NCBI GenBank assembly: GCA_963923455.1
Contig: CAWULT010000097.1
Location: 1 to 17,615 of the forward strand
DNA length: 17,615 nucleotides
Reading direction: 5' to 3'
Source of the DNA: CAWULT01 sp963923455
GTDB taxonomy: Bacteria; Acidobacteriota; Vicinamibacteria; Vicinamibacterales; UBA2999
How positions within the stretch are numbered: the first letter of the stretch is position 1; the number at the start of each line of letters is the position of its first letter. Positions 1 to 7,623 of this stretch are shown piece by piece. The notes beneath the pieces are model-generated. The model did no database searches, was not told where the DNA came from, and saw only the letters and a list, made by a program, of their open reading frames with translations. The position numbers and the translations under genes are program-made.

Positions 1-27
1 GGGCTCGGAGATGTGTATAAGAGACAG
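1..27 (+). other. Nextera Read-2 transposase adapter remnant (sequencing artefact)
   Basis: Bases 9-27 are exactly the 19-bp Tn5 mosaic end AGATGTGTATAAGAGACAG, and bases 1-8 (GGGCTCGG) are the bases that precede it in the Illumina Nextera Read-2 adapter. The match to the last 27 bases of that adapter is complete. The glpK reading frame is convincing right up to base 28, so this is untrimmed adapter at a contig end, not a native transposon end. It should be masked. Confidence 0.96.
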
Positions 28-473
28 CCGTCGGTCGTGTCGAGCAGGTGCTTGATCTTCGACGCCGAGAAGTAGGCGTCGAGCACGAGCCCCGTCTTCG
101 CGCGGACGGCCGGCTCGTGTCCGGCCGCCTTCAGGCGGTCGCACAGCCCGGCCGTGGCGCGGCTCTGCCAGACGATGGCGTTGGCGACCGGCCGGCCGGT
201 GGCACGCTCCCACAGCACGGTCGTCTCCCGCTGGTTGGCGACACCCACGGCCGCGACGTCGGCGGCAGACGCCCGCGCGGCCGCCATCGCGGCGCGGGCC
301 GTGTCGAGCTGGGTGCGCCAGACGTCCTCCGGGTCGTGCTCGACGTGGCCGGGATGCGGAAAGTGCTGCGGAAACTCCTGCTGCGCGGCCGCCACGGCCC
401 GGCCGGCCCGGTCGAACAGGATGGCGCGGCTCGACGTGGTGCCCTGGTCGAGCGCGAGCACGTACCGGCTCAT
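28..473 (-). CDS. glpK: Glycerol kinase, N-terminal part (C-terminal part lost at contig end)
   Basis: FGGY-family kinase that phosphorylates cytoplasmic glycerol to glycerol 3-phosphate. The 148 visible residues begin MSRYVLALDQGTTSSRAILF, the canonical phosphate-1 loop of glycerol kinase (DQGTTSSRA at residues 9-17). They continue with VANQRETTVLWE, the glycerol-binding Arg-Glu segment, then ANAIVWQSRAT and GLVLDAYFSASKIKHLLD, all in the order and spacing of E. coli GlpK. The family is about 500 residues, so roughly 70 percent is missing because the sequence runs into adapter at base 27. The ATG (473-471) overlaps the glpF stop as ATGA, which implies translational coupling. It is the third gene of a ceramidase-glpF-glpK operon. 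Identity is secure. Confidence 0.95.
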
Positions 474-1279
474 CGCTCCGGCTCCGCCGGGTGCAGCCGG
501 GTGATGCAGACGTCGTAGACGGCGCCGCCGGTCACCGCCCCGACCAGCGGACCGGCGATCGGCACCCACCACCAGCCGTCACCCGCCGTGAAGACGCCCG
601 CCCCCCAGCCGGCCAGCGCCGTGAAGAGCCGTGGGCCGAGGTCGCGCGCGGGATTGATCGCGTAGCCGGCGTTGAACCCGAACGCGACGCCGATACCGAC
701 GACGAGCAGGCCGACGAGCATGGGACCGAGCCACCCCGGTACGCCCACGTTGCGGGCGTCCCCGATCGCGAACACGCCGATCACGAGCAGCCCCGTGCCG
801 ACGATCTGGTCGACCAGGCCGCCCGTCGTCGACAGGAACGCCTGCGGATACGTCGCGAAGATGCCCGCCGTGCCGTGGGCGCCGGCAATCTGCCGCACGC
901 CGCCGTCGAAGGCCGCGAACGCCTCGTGGTAGGTGAGGTAGACGAGCGCCGCGGCCGCGAACGCCCCGAGCGTCTGCGCCAGCGCGTACGGCACGACCTT
1001 GCGCCACGGCAGGCCACGGTGCACGGCCAACGCCACCGTCACGGCCGGGTTGAGGTGCGCGCCCGACACGCCGCCGGCGACGAGCACGCCGAGCATCACG
1101 GCGATGCCCCATCCCAGGTTGATGGCGAAATAGCTGCCGTTCGCGTTGGCGCTCAGCACGGTCTGTGCGACCACGCCGACGCCGAAGGCCATCAGCACGA
1201 ACGTGCCGAGGAACTCGGCGGCCAGTTCTCGAATCAGCGCGCGTGACATGGTTCGGGGGCGGTGGGCTGCACTCGTCAT
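470..1279 (-). CDS. glpF: Glycerol uptake facilitator (aquaglyceroporin, MIP family)
   Basis: Inner-membrane channel for glycerol diffusion, 269 residues. Six hydrophobic segments and two NPA half-helices are visible: HLNPAVTVA with Asn77 and GYAINPARDLGPR with Asn209. The Asp directly after NPAR (residue 213) marks the glycerol-conducting branch; water-only aquaporins usually differ there. The spacing between NPA boxes (132 residues) is close to the 135 of E. coli GlpF. The chosen ATG (1279-1277) overlaps the upstream ceramidase stop as ATGA. A second ATG at 1249 (MSRALIREL) would give 259 residues and puts the first NPA at residue 67, nearer the E. coli numbering, but neither start has a clear Shine-Dalgarno. 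The stop overlaps the glpK start by 4 bp, so channel and kinase are coupled. Confidence 0.94.
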   Translation of the reverse strand: MTSAAHRPRTMSRALIRELAAEFLGTFVLMAFGVGVVAQTVLSANANGSYFAINLGWGIAVMLGVLVAGGVSGAHLNPAVTVALAVHRGLPWRKVVPYALAQTLGAFAAAALVYLTYHEAFAAFDGGVRQIAGAHGTAGIFATYPQAFLSTTGGLVDQIVGTGLLVIGVFAIGDARNVGVPGWLGPMLVGLLVVGIGVAFGFNAGYAINPARDLGPRLFTALAGWGAGVFTAGDGWWWVPIAGPLVGAVTGGAVYDVCITRLHPAEPER

Positions 1280-2646
1280 CGCGCCGCGGCCACCTCGTCG
1301 ATGAGGCCCAGCAGCCCGTTGACGATCGCGGACTCGGCACAGCCCGGCTTCAGGCGGGACGCCAGCACCTCGAACGTGTACTTGCCGTACGAGGCGTCGT
1401 CGGGCACGTAGCCGGAACGTGCCGCACCGTTGGTCAGCGTGGTCATCATCGTCGCCTTGTACGGCGACTCGGCCTTCAGCCGCTGCGCGATCGGGCTGAA
1501 CACCTCGGCGTTGACCGCGCCGATCATGACCTCGCCCAGGCGCAGCAGTCCGAGCCGCAGTTCGACCGGCTCGGCGTCCGTGTAGGCGCCTTCGAACCCG
1601 GCCCGCCCCTGATTGGTGCGCTCGCGCCCCGGGCAGCGGACCGTCGTGGCGGTCCCCGCGACGGCGGCCGACGGGACCGTGCGCACGATTCCGCGCATCA
1701 CGTGCAGCACCTCCTCGCCGAGGAACTGCCCCATCGAGGTCACCATCTGTCGCTGCTGGTTCATCAGCTTCGCCACCCGCGGGTTCGCACGGTCCAGGCC
1801 TTCGCCACCGGGCGGCATCGCGTTGCTGATGTCGATGCCGCGCGCGGCGTAGGCCCTGACGCGCATCTCCCGCAGGTCGTACGTCTGCTGGTAGTAGATG
1901 GGGTTCTGGTCCCCCGCGGCGCCGGACGACCAGAGCGCGACGACACGGTCGTCGAACGACTCCTCGACGTAGCGGGACGCGGCGCCTGGAATGTCGCCGC
2001 TGATCTGATCGAGCTGGCCGGCCAGCACGGCGTGGACGGCGTAGTTGTAGTAGACGGCGATGGGTTCCCCGGCCAGCGACTCGAAGGCCAGCACGGCGAC
2101 CGTCTTGTCGGACGGCCCCTCGTAGTTGGGCCCCTCCCACCAGCGATTGGTCCGGCGGTCGATGAGGTTCCGGTTGACGTTGATGTAGGAGACGCCGGTG
2201 CCGTAGCCCATGCGGGCCGACGCCACGCGCTGCTTCGCCAGGCGAACCGACTCCACGATCTTCGCGGCGTAGTCGGGGCCGCGCATCCCGCCGGCGCTGT
2301 GCGTGTGGGTGGCCGTCAGGAGCAGGTTCGCCTCCGGGATGCCGAGCTCGTCCCGCACGCGCTGCGACACGGCTCGCCAGACCGGATCGGGAATGGCGCC
2401 CGCGTCGACGGTGACGAGCGCAGCCGTGACCGTTCCGCTCTCGATGACGATGGCCCGCGCATGGAGCCGATCCAGTACGCCCAGGCTGTTCTTCGGCAGC
2501 TCGCCCGGCGCGTGCGTTACGTCGACCTTCGCGGCGCCGACGCGAAGGGGCGGCCCGCCGGAGGCGGTCTGCGCGAGGCCGAGGCGCGGCGCGGCGGTCA
2601 CGACCAGCGCGATCAGCGCGATCAGGGCGGCTGACGGTGTCTTCAT
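1276..2646 (-). CDS. Secreted neutral/alkaline ceramidase-family hydrolase
   Basis: A 456-residue exported protein of the neutral/alkaline non-lysosomal ceramidase N-terminal family (Pfam PF04734), a zinc amidase fold. Residues 1-26 form a Sec signal peptide (MKTPSAALIALIALVV, then AAPRLGLAQ). TATHTHSAGG carries His114 and His116, YAVHAV carries His205, and NAEVFSP carries Glu381. These match the His, His and Glu zinc-ligand regions of Pseudomonas ceramidase in order, though the alignment is by eye. SGDIPG and NQGRAGFEG are other family-like stretches. Start: ATG at 2646-2644 with a GGGGGA tract about 10 nt upstream. It is shorter than the full bacterial ceramidase because the C-terminal Ig-like domain is absent, so the substrate may be another amide or ester. 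It is the first gene of the operon with glpF and glpK. Confidence 0.8.
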   Translation of the reverse strand: MKTPSAALIALIALVVTAAPRLGLAQTASGGPPLRVGAAKVDVTHAPGELPKNSLGVLDRLHARAIVIESGTVTAALVTVDAGAIPDPVWRAVSQRVRDELGIPEANLLLTATHTHSAGGMRGPDYAAKIVESVRLAKQRVASARMGYGTGVSYINVNRNLIDRRTNRWWEGPNYEGPSDKTVAVLAFESLAGEPIAVYYNYAVHAVLAGQLDQISGDIPGAASRYVEESFDDRVVALWSSGAAGDQNPIYYQQTYDLREMRVRAYAARGIDISNAMPPGGEGLDRANPRVAKLMNQQRQMVTSMGQFLGEEVLHVMRGIVRTVPSAAVAGTATTVRCPGRERTNQGRAGFEGAYTDAEPVELRLGLLRLGEVMIGAVNAEVFSPIAQRLKAESPYKATMMTTLTNGAARSGYVPDDASYGKYTFEVLASRLKPGCAESAIVNGLLGLIDEVAAAR

Positions 2647-2673
2647 GCAGAGTGTCCCCCGCGTCGAGGCCGG

Positions 2674-2730
2674 GATGATACCCCACGCGGCGGCGCCCGG
2701 CGCCGTGGCCGGGCCAACGCCTGTATCATC
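2674..2730. promoter_or_regulatory. Divergent promoter region with 8-bp inverted repeat
   Basis: The 105-bp spacer between the ceramidase and phosphorylase starts contains GATGATAC at 2674-2681 and its exact reverse complement GTATCATC at 2723-2730, 41 bp apart. Read outward, each arm gives TATCAT, a plausible -10 hexamer 22 nt (plus) or 28 nt (minus) from its start codon. No good TTGACA-like -35 is visible at the usual spacing on either side. The arms may be paired -10 boxes, a regulator's operator half-sites, or both. Confidence 0.4.
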
Positions 2731-2751
2731 AGCGGCGCCTCCAGGCACGGG

Positions 2752-4248
2752 ATGAAGAACCAGGCGCAGCTCATCGCCTACGTCGACCGCCTCACCGGCG
2801 GCACGTTCCGGGATCTGTCCGCGCTGCTCGAGGGGCCGCTCGCCGGCGCGTTCGGCGGCGTGCACGCGCTGCCGTTCTTCCATCCGATCGACGGCGCCGA
2901 CGCCGGATTCGACCCGATCGATCACACCGAGGTGGACCGGCGCCTCGGCACCTGGGACGACGTCTCGGCTCTGGCCGCGCGGACGGAGCTGCTGGCGGAC
3001 CTCATCGTCAACCACGTCTCCAGCCGGTCGCCCCAGTTCCTGGACTACGACCGCCACGGGGAGGCGTCGCCGTACGCCGGTTTGTTCCTCACCTACGACG
3101 CGGTGTTTCCCCTCGGCGCCGGGGAGGCGGATCTGCTGGCGCTGTCGACCCCACGCCCGGACCTGCCGTTCACGCGGCACCAGCGCGCGGACGGCCGCTC
3201 CGTGCTGCTGTGGACGACCTTCACGCGCGAGCAGATCGACATCGACGTGCGGCACCCGGCCGGCCGCCGCTATCTGACCGACGTGCTCGCGCGCCTGCAC
3301 GCCGCGGGCGTCCGGGCCGTCCGGCTCGACGCCGTCGGCCACGCCGTCAAGGCGGCGGGCACCAGCTGCTTCATGATTCCCGAGACGTTCGCGTTCATCG
3401 CCGACGTCTCGGCGCAGGCGCGGGCGCTCGGGCTGGACGTGCTCGTCGAGGTGCACGGGCATCACCAGGACCAGATCGAGGTCGCGCGCCAGGTCGACTG
3501 GGTGTACGACTTCGCGCTGCCACCGCTGGTCCTGCACACGCTGTACACGAGGGACGTCACGAGCCTCGTCCACTGGCTCCACGTCCGGCCGCGCAACGCC
3601 GTGACGGTCCTCGACACCCACGACGGCATCGGCGTCGTGGACGTGGCGCCGCACCCGCGGCGCCGGGACGTGCCCGGCCTGCTTCCGCCTGGCGACATCA
3701 GCGCGCTCGTCGAGACGATCCACCAGCGCAGCGGAGGCGGCAGCCGGCTGGCGAGCGGCACGGCGGCGAGCAACGTCGACACGAGCCAGATCAACTGCAC
3801 GTTCTACGACGCCCTGGGCCGACGCGACGCGGAGTACCTCGCCGCCCGGGCCATCCAGTGCTTCGTGCCCGGAATTCCGCAGATCTATTACGTCGGGCTG
3901 CTGGCGGGGGGCAACGACCTGGACCTCCTGCGCCGCACGGGGGTTGGCCGTGACATCAACCGGCACTACTACTCGCCAGCCGAGCTGGCGCAGGCCCTGA
4001 CGCGGCCCGTCGTCCGGTCGCTGCTGTCCCTCCTGCGGCTGCGCAACACCCATCGTGCGTTCCAGGGGACGTGCCGCGTCGCGGCGCCGGCAACGGACCG
4101 CCTGACGCTCGAGTGGCGGGGCGCCGAGACGTGGGCGCGCCTGGACGTCGACCTGGCCCGGACATCCGCCACCGTGACGTGCTCGGGGCCTGGCTCGGCG
4201 GCGGGGGGCGATCCCGTCTGGCGGAGCTCACCGGAGGAAGGACCATGA
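2752..4248 (+). CDS. GH13_18 glycoside phosphorylase (sucrose phosphorylase-type)
   Basis: Cytoplasmic retaining phosphorylase that transfers glucose from an alpha-glucoside to phosphate, giving glucose 1-phosphate. The 498 residues begin MKNQAQLIAYVDRLTGGTF, typical of the family (Bifidobacterium enzyme about 504). Catalytic residues are intact: nucleophile Asp193 in RLDAVGHAVKAAGTSCF, acid/base Glu233 in LVEVHGHH, and Asp291 in VLDTHDGIG. These are offset by one from the Bifidobacterium residues 192, 232 and 290. FDPIDH and GRDINRHYY are also conserved. The acceptor-side loop reads SNVDTSQIN (residues 341-349), where I recall NLDLYQVN in the bifidobacterial sucrose enzyme, so acceptor identity is open: sucrose, sucrose 6'-phosphate, glucosylglycerol and glucosylglycerate phosphorylases all sit in this subfamily. 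It overlaps the MFS gene by ATGA and diverges from ceramidase-glpF-glpK. Confidence 0.9.
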   Translation: MKNQAQLIAYVDRLTGGTFRDLSALLEGPLAGAFGGVHALPFFHPIDGADAGFDPIDHTEVDRRLGTWDDVSALAARTELLADLIVNHVSSRSPQFLDYDRHGEASPYAGLFLTYDAVFPLGAGEADLLALSTPRPDLPFTRHQRADGRSVLLWTTFTREQIDIDVRHPAGRRYLTDVLARLHAAGVRAVRLDAVGHAVKAAGTSCFMIPETFAFIADVSAQARALGLDVLVEVHGHHQDQIEVARQVDWVYDFALPPLVLHTLYTRDVTSLVHWLHVRPRNAVTVLDTHDGIGVVDVAPHPRRRDVPGLLPPGDISALVETIHQRSGGGSRLASGTAASNVDTSQINCTFYDALGRRDAEYLAARAIQCFVPGIPQIYYVGLLAGGNDLDLLRRTGVGRDINRHYYSPAELAQALTRPVVRSLLSLLRLRNTHRAFQGTCRVAAPATDRLTLEWRGAETWARLDVDLARTSATVTCSGPGSAAGGDPVWRSSPEEGP

Positions 4249-5516
4249 CACGGACGCCCTCGGACGACGCGCGCAACCTGTCGGTCGTCAAGGCCCTGAC
4301 GTTCCTGATGTTCACGATGTTCGCGATGACGACCGACTCGGTCGGCCTGATCATCCCCGAGGTCATCCGGACGTTTCGCCTGTCGCTGACCGCCGCCGGC
4401 ACGTTTCAGTACGCCACGATGGCCGGCATCGCCGGGGCCGGGCTGCTGCTCGGGCAGCTGGCGGACCGGCTCGGCCGCCGCCCGACGATCGTCATGGGCC
4501 TCACGCTGTTCGCGGGCGCCTGCTTCCTGTTCGCGGCGGGCGACAGCTTCCTCGTCTTCGCAGCGCTGATGGGCGTCTCGGGCCTGGCAATCGGCGTCTT
4601 CAAGACCGGGGCGCTGGCGCTCGTCGGCGACATCTCGACCTCGACGGCGCATCACACGTCCATCATGAACACGGCCGAGGGCTTCTTCGGCGTTGGCGCG
4701 ATCATCGGGCCGGCAATCCTGGCCCGCCTGCTGGCCGCCGGGCTGTCGTGGAAGTGGCTCTACGTGATCGCCGGCGTGCTGTGCGTGGGGCTGATCGTCC
4801 TGGCGCTGCTCGTGCGCTACCCGGAGACGACGCGGCCGGCGGGCCGGCCGGCGGGCGGGCCGGCAGGCGGCACGGCACGGGCGCTGAGAAGCCCGTACGT
4901 GCTGGCGGCGTCGGCCGTCGCCTTCCTCTACGTGGGCGTCGAGGCCGCCGTGTACGTCTGGATGCCCACCTGGCTGGCGGGAGAACCGGCCATCCCCGCG
5001 GGTCTGGCCGCCTACAGTCTCGCGATCTTCTTCCTGCTGCGCGCGGCGGGCCGGTTCATGGGCGCCTGGCTGCTGACCCGCCTTCCCTGGCAGGCCGTGC
5101 TGGCCGCCTGCAGCGGCGGCATCCTGGCCTGCTTCGCCCTGAGCACGGCCGGCGGCGCGGGGGTCGCGCTGTACCTGCTGCCGCTGTCGGGGCTGTTCAT
5201 GTCGGTGATCTACCCGACGATCAACTCGAAGGGCATCAGTTGCCTGCCGAAGACGGGGCACGGCGCGGCCGCCGGCGTCATCCTGTTTTTCACCTGCGCG
5301 TCGGCGGTGAGTGCACCCATGGCCATCGGCGCGGTCGGCGACGCGCTCGGCCACATCCGCTACGGCTTCTGGCTCGCGACCGGCTTCGCCGTGCTGCTGT
5401 TCGCGGGCGCCCTGGCGAACTGGCTGCGCAACCCCACCCGGGCCGTCCTCGAGGCGCTGGACGAGGCCGACTACCGCCACGAGCGGACACCCCAGGCGCG
5501 CTCCAGCACCGCCTGA
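4245..5516 (+). CDS. MFS transporter, probable sugar or glucoside permease
   Basis: A 423-residue inner-membrane transporter with about 12 hydrophobic segments in two halves. The loop after helix 2 has the MFS signature GQLADRLGRR (residues 70-79). The central cytoplasmic loop (about residues 196-210) is an odd Arg/Gly-Pro-Ala-Gly repeat. The second half has GRFMGAWLL, resembling sugar-permease members of the superfamily. The ATG overlaps the phosphorylase stop as ATGA and is preceded by a strong GGAGGAAGGA, so the two are translationally coupled. Context implies that it imports the glucoside cleaved by that phosphorylase. The substrate cannot be read from sequence. Confidence 0.85.
   Translation: MTRTPSDDARNLSVVKALTFLMFTMFAMTTDSVGLIIPEVIRTFRLSLTAAGTFQYATMAGIAGAGLLLGQLADRLGRRPTIVMGLTLFAGACFLFAAGDSFLVFAALMGVSGLAIGVFKTGALALVGDISTSTAHHTSIMNTAEGFFGVGAIIGPAILARLLAAGLSWKWLYVIAGVLCVGLIVLALLVRYPETTRPAGRPAGGPAGGTARALRSPYVLAASAVAFLYVGVEAAVYVWMPTWLAGEPAIPAGLAAYSLAIFFLLRAAGRFMGAWLLTRLPWQAVLAACSGGILACFALSTAGGAGVALYLLPLSGLFMSVIYPTINSKGISCLPKTGHGAAAGVILFFTCASAVSAPMAIGAVGDALGHIRYGFWLATGFAVLLFAGALANWLRNPTRAVLEALDEADYRHERTPQARSSTA
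4831..4876 (+). repeat. GC-only short repeat in the MFS central loop
   Basis: A run of CCGGCGGG-like units with slight variation encodes successive Arg/Gly-Pro-Ala-Gly residues between the two six-helix halves. It looks like slippage-prone expansion of a tolerant cytoplasmic loop. The reading frame is kept. Confidence 0.4.
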
Positions 5517-5538
5517 ATGCGCACCCGCGCGCGACCCG

Positions 5539-5559
5539 GCCGCCGAACTGTTCGGTGGC
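5539..5559. terminator. Hairpin between convergent genes, candidate bidirectional terminator
   Basis: GCCGCCGAA at 5539-5547 and TTCGGTGGC at 5551-5559 pair over 9 bp with one G-T wobble, around a 3-base CTG loop. It lies in the 64-bp gap between the MFS stop (5516) and the PQQ dehydrogenase stop (5581), as expected for a shared terminator. There is no T-run on either side, so factor-independent termination is not certain. Confidence 0.5.
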
Positions 5560-5580
5560 AAGGCCTGGCCCCGCCCGACG

Positions 5581-7623
5581 TCACGGCAGGGCGTAGGCCA
5601 GCAGCTCGGCGCCGTCGTTCCCGCTGACGGCCAGCACGATGTACTGCTTGCCGTCGACCTGGTACGTCATCGGCGACCCGGTCTGCCTGGCCGGCATCTC
5701 CACCGCGCCGGCGTCCTCACCGGTCCGCTTGTCGTAGGCACGCAGCAGCGCCACGCGGCGGCCGGCCGCGTTGGTGTGCACGCCGCCTTCTCCGGCGATG
5801 AGCAAGGTCTTGGTGGCCAGTACGCCGATGAACGTGCGTCCCGGCTGGCCCAGGCGCGGAAGCGTCAGGCCCTTGAGCGCCGGGTGGTTCCTGATCTCGT
5901 CTGGCGTCGAACTGTGCGCCTTCTGCCACACGATCTCGCCGGTGTTCATGTCGTACGCGGTGATCCGGTCGTAGGGGGGCTTCAGGAGCGGGAGCCCCTG
6001 CACGGTGGCGCCGCCGCGACCCGGCGCGGGTCCGCCTGCCCGACCGCCGCCCGCCGCGGGGCCAGCGCCACCGGCACGCGCCTGGCCGGAGACGTATCCC
6101 ATGTCGGACTGGGCCGGGTTGGCCGGCACGAGGCCGTTCAAGAACACCGCCGTGTGCGAGTGGATGTACAGGAAGTTGTTCTCGGGATCCAGCGCTCCTC
6201 CGGGCCAGTTGGCGCCCCCGACGTCCGAGGGCACCTGCAGCGTGGCCAACGGTCCGTCGAGAGAGCTGACGACGGGCGGCGTGAAGAGCGGCCCCATCCG
6301 GTAACGCTTCGCCACTTCGACGGCCTCGGCCCTCAGCGCGGGCGTCAGGTCCAGCAGGTCGCTCTCGGTCACGCCCTGCAGGTCGAACGGAGCCGGCTTC
6401 GTCGGGAACGGCTGTGTGGCGCTGCTGCGCTCTTTCGGCGCCGTCGACTGCGGAACCGGTCGTTCCTCGATGGGCCAGATCGGCTCGCCCGTTTCCCGGT
6501 TGAGGACGAACAGGAACGCCTGCTTGGTCGGCTGCGCCAGGGCCTTCACGGTGCGCCCGCCAACGGTCATGTCGAAGAGGATCGGCGCGCACGGAAGATC
6601 GTAGTCCCAGAGGCCGTGGTGCACCGTCTGGTAGTGCCACTTGCGGCGTCCGGTCCTGACGTCGAGCGCCACGAGGCTCTCGCCGAACAGCGTGTTGCCG
6701 GGCCGGTTGCCACCGTAGTAGTCGCCCGTGGGCATCTCCACGGGGACGTAGACCAGCCCGAGGTCGGCATCGGCGCTCATCTGGGCCCACGCGCCCGTGT
6801 TGCCGTTGGTCTCAGCGGAACTCTCGAGCCACGTCTCGTAGCCGAACTCACCGGGACGGGGGATGGTGTGGAAGATCCAGAGGCGCCGGCCCGTGCGGAC
6901 GTCGTACCCGCGCACGTACCCCTTGGCGTTGCGCATCGTCCGCGGCGCGGCACCAGGACGATGCGCCGCACCGACGACGACCACGTCGCCGACGATGAGC
7001 GGGGTCGCGTTCAACCCGAGTTCGGCCGTGTCGAGATCGACGTCCTGATCGTTCTCGAGCTTGAGGTCCACCACACCGTCGCGGCCGAACGAGGGAATCG
7101 GACGCCCCGTCGCCGCGTCGAGCGCGATCATCCGGTAGCCGGGGGTGACGTAGATGATGCGGCGGTCGGCGCCGCTGGCCCAGTAGGCGAGGCCGCGCCC
7201 GGCGCCGGTGCGCGGTGCGTTGACGCCGCGCGTGCCTTCGTTCACCGCGTGCATCCACAGCATTTCACCGCTGGTGGCGTCGAGCGCCACCGCGGCGCGG
7301 CGCATGCCGGCGGTCGTGTACAACACGCGGTCCACCAGCAGCGGCGTGGCCGAGTAGAGCGTGTCCGGGCGAGGTCCGAGGAAGTCGGTCTTCAACCGCC
7401 AGGCCACTTCCAGCCGGTTGAAGTTGTCCTTCGTGATCTCGTCAGCCGCGGAATACCGCCGGCTCGCCAGGTCCCCGCCGTACGTGGGCCAGGACGTGCT
7501 CGGCCCGCGCGGCGCGGCTGGCCGCCCCGCCTGCGCGTCGACGCGCGGCGTGGCCGCATTGAACACCAAGACAGCCGCGCCCACCGCGGCCGCCGCACCA
7601 ACGACACGTCTGAACACGGTCAC
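5581..7623 (-). CDS. Periplasmic PQQ-dependent dehydrogenase, membrane-glucose-dehydrogenase-like
   Basis: Quinoprotein beta-propeller of 680 residues that would oxidise a sugar or alcohol in the periplasm. An N-terminal signal segment (VFRRVVGAAAAVGAAVLVF, ending near VDAQA) is followed by WPTYGGDLASRRYS, the usual first-blade start, and by repeated blade ends such as ALDATSGEMLW. YQTVHHGLWDYDLP holds the probable catalytic Asp340 and resembles the HHDLWDMD-type segment of bacterial glucose dehydrogenases. PMTYQVDGKQYIVLAVSG closes the propeller, as in that group. A glycine/alanine/proline insert lies at residues 514-540. There is no CxxCH haem site. The GTG start (7623) overlaps the cytochrome c stop as GTGA; a second GTG lies two codons on. 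The adjacent cytochrome is its likely electron acceptor. Sugar specificity is not determinable. Confidence 0.86.
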   Translation of the reverse strand: MTVFRRVVGAAAAVGAAVLVFNAATPRVDAQAGRPAAPRGPSTSWPTYGGDLASRRYSAADEITKDNFNRLEVAWRLKTDFLGPRPDTLYSATPLLVDRVLYTTAGMRRAAVALDATSGEMLWMHAVNEGTRGVNAPRTGAGRGLAYWASGADRRIIYVTPGYRMIALDAATGRPIPSFGRDGVVDLKLENDQDVDLDTAELGLNATPLIVGDVVVVGAAHRPGAAPRTMRNAKGYVRGYDVRTGRRLWIFHTIPRPGEFGYETWLESSAETNGNTGAWAQMSADADLGLVYVPVEMPTGDYYGGNRPGNTLFGESLVALDVRTGRRKWHYQTVHHGLWDYDLPCAPILFDMTVGGRTVKALAQPTKQAFLFVLNRETGEPIWPIEERPVPQSTAPKERSSATQPFPTKPAPFDLQGVTESDLLDLTPALRAEAVEVAKRYRMGPLFTPPVVSSLDGPLATLQVPSDVGGANWPGGALDPENNFLYIHSHTAVFLNGLVPANPAQSDMGYVSGQARAGGAGPAAGGGRAGGPAPGRGGATVQGLPLLKPPYDRITAYDMNTGEIVWQKAHSSTPDEIRNHPALKGLTLPRLGQPGRTFIGVLATKTLLIAGEGGVHTNAAGRRVALLRAYDKRTGEDAGAVEMPARQTGSPMTYQVDGKQYIVLAVSGNDGAELLAYALP

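Noticed and set aside
9..27. Tn5 mosaic end read as evidence of a mobile element
   Set aside because: The preceding bases match the Nextera adapter exactly and the sequence is at the contig edge, so it is library-derived.
470..2686. A long minus-strand frame fusing GlpF to an upstream Arg-rich segment
   Set aside because: The upstream segment is an out-of-frame shadow of the ceramidase gene. GlpF begins at 1279 (or 1249).
1276..4053. A 925-codon open frame on the minus strand covering the ceramidase and running back through the phosphorylase
   Set aside because: Only the part from 2646 has a signal peptide and family motifs. The upstream part is the antisense of a clear GH13_18 gene and is open only because GC-rich sequence lacks stops.
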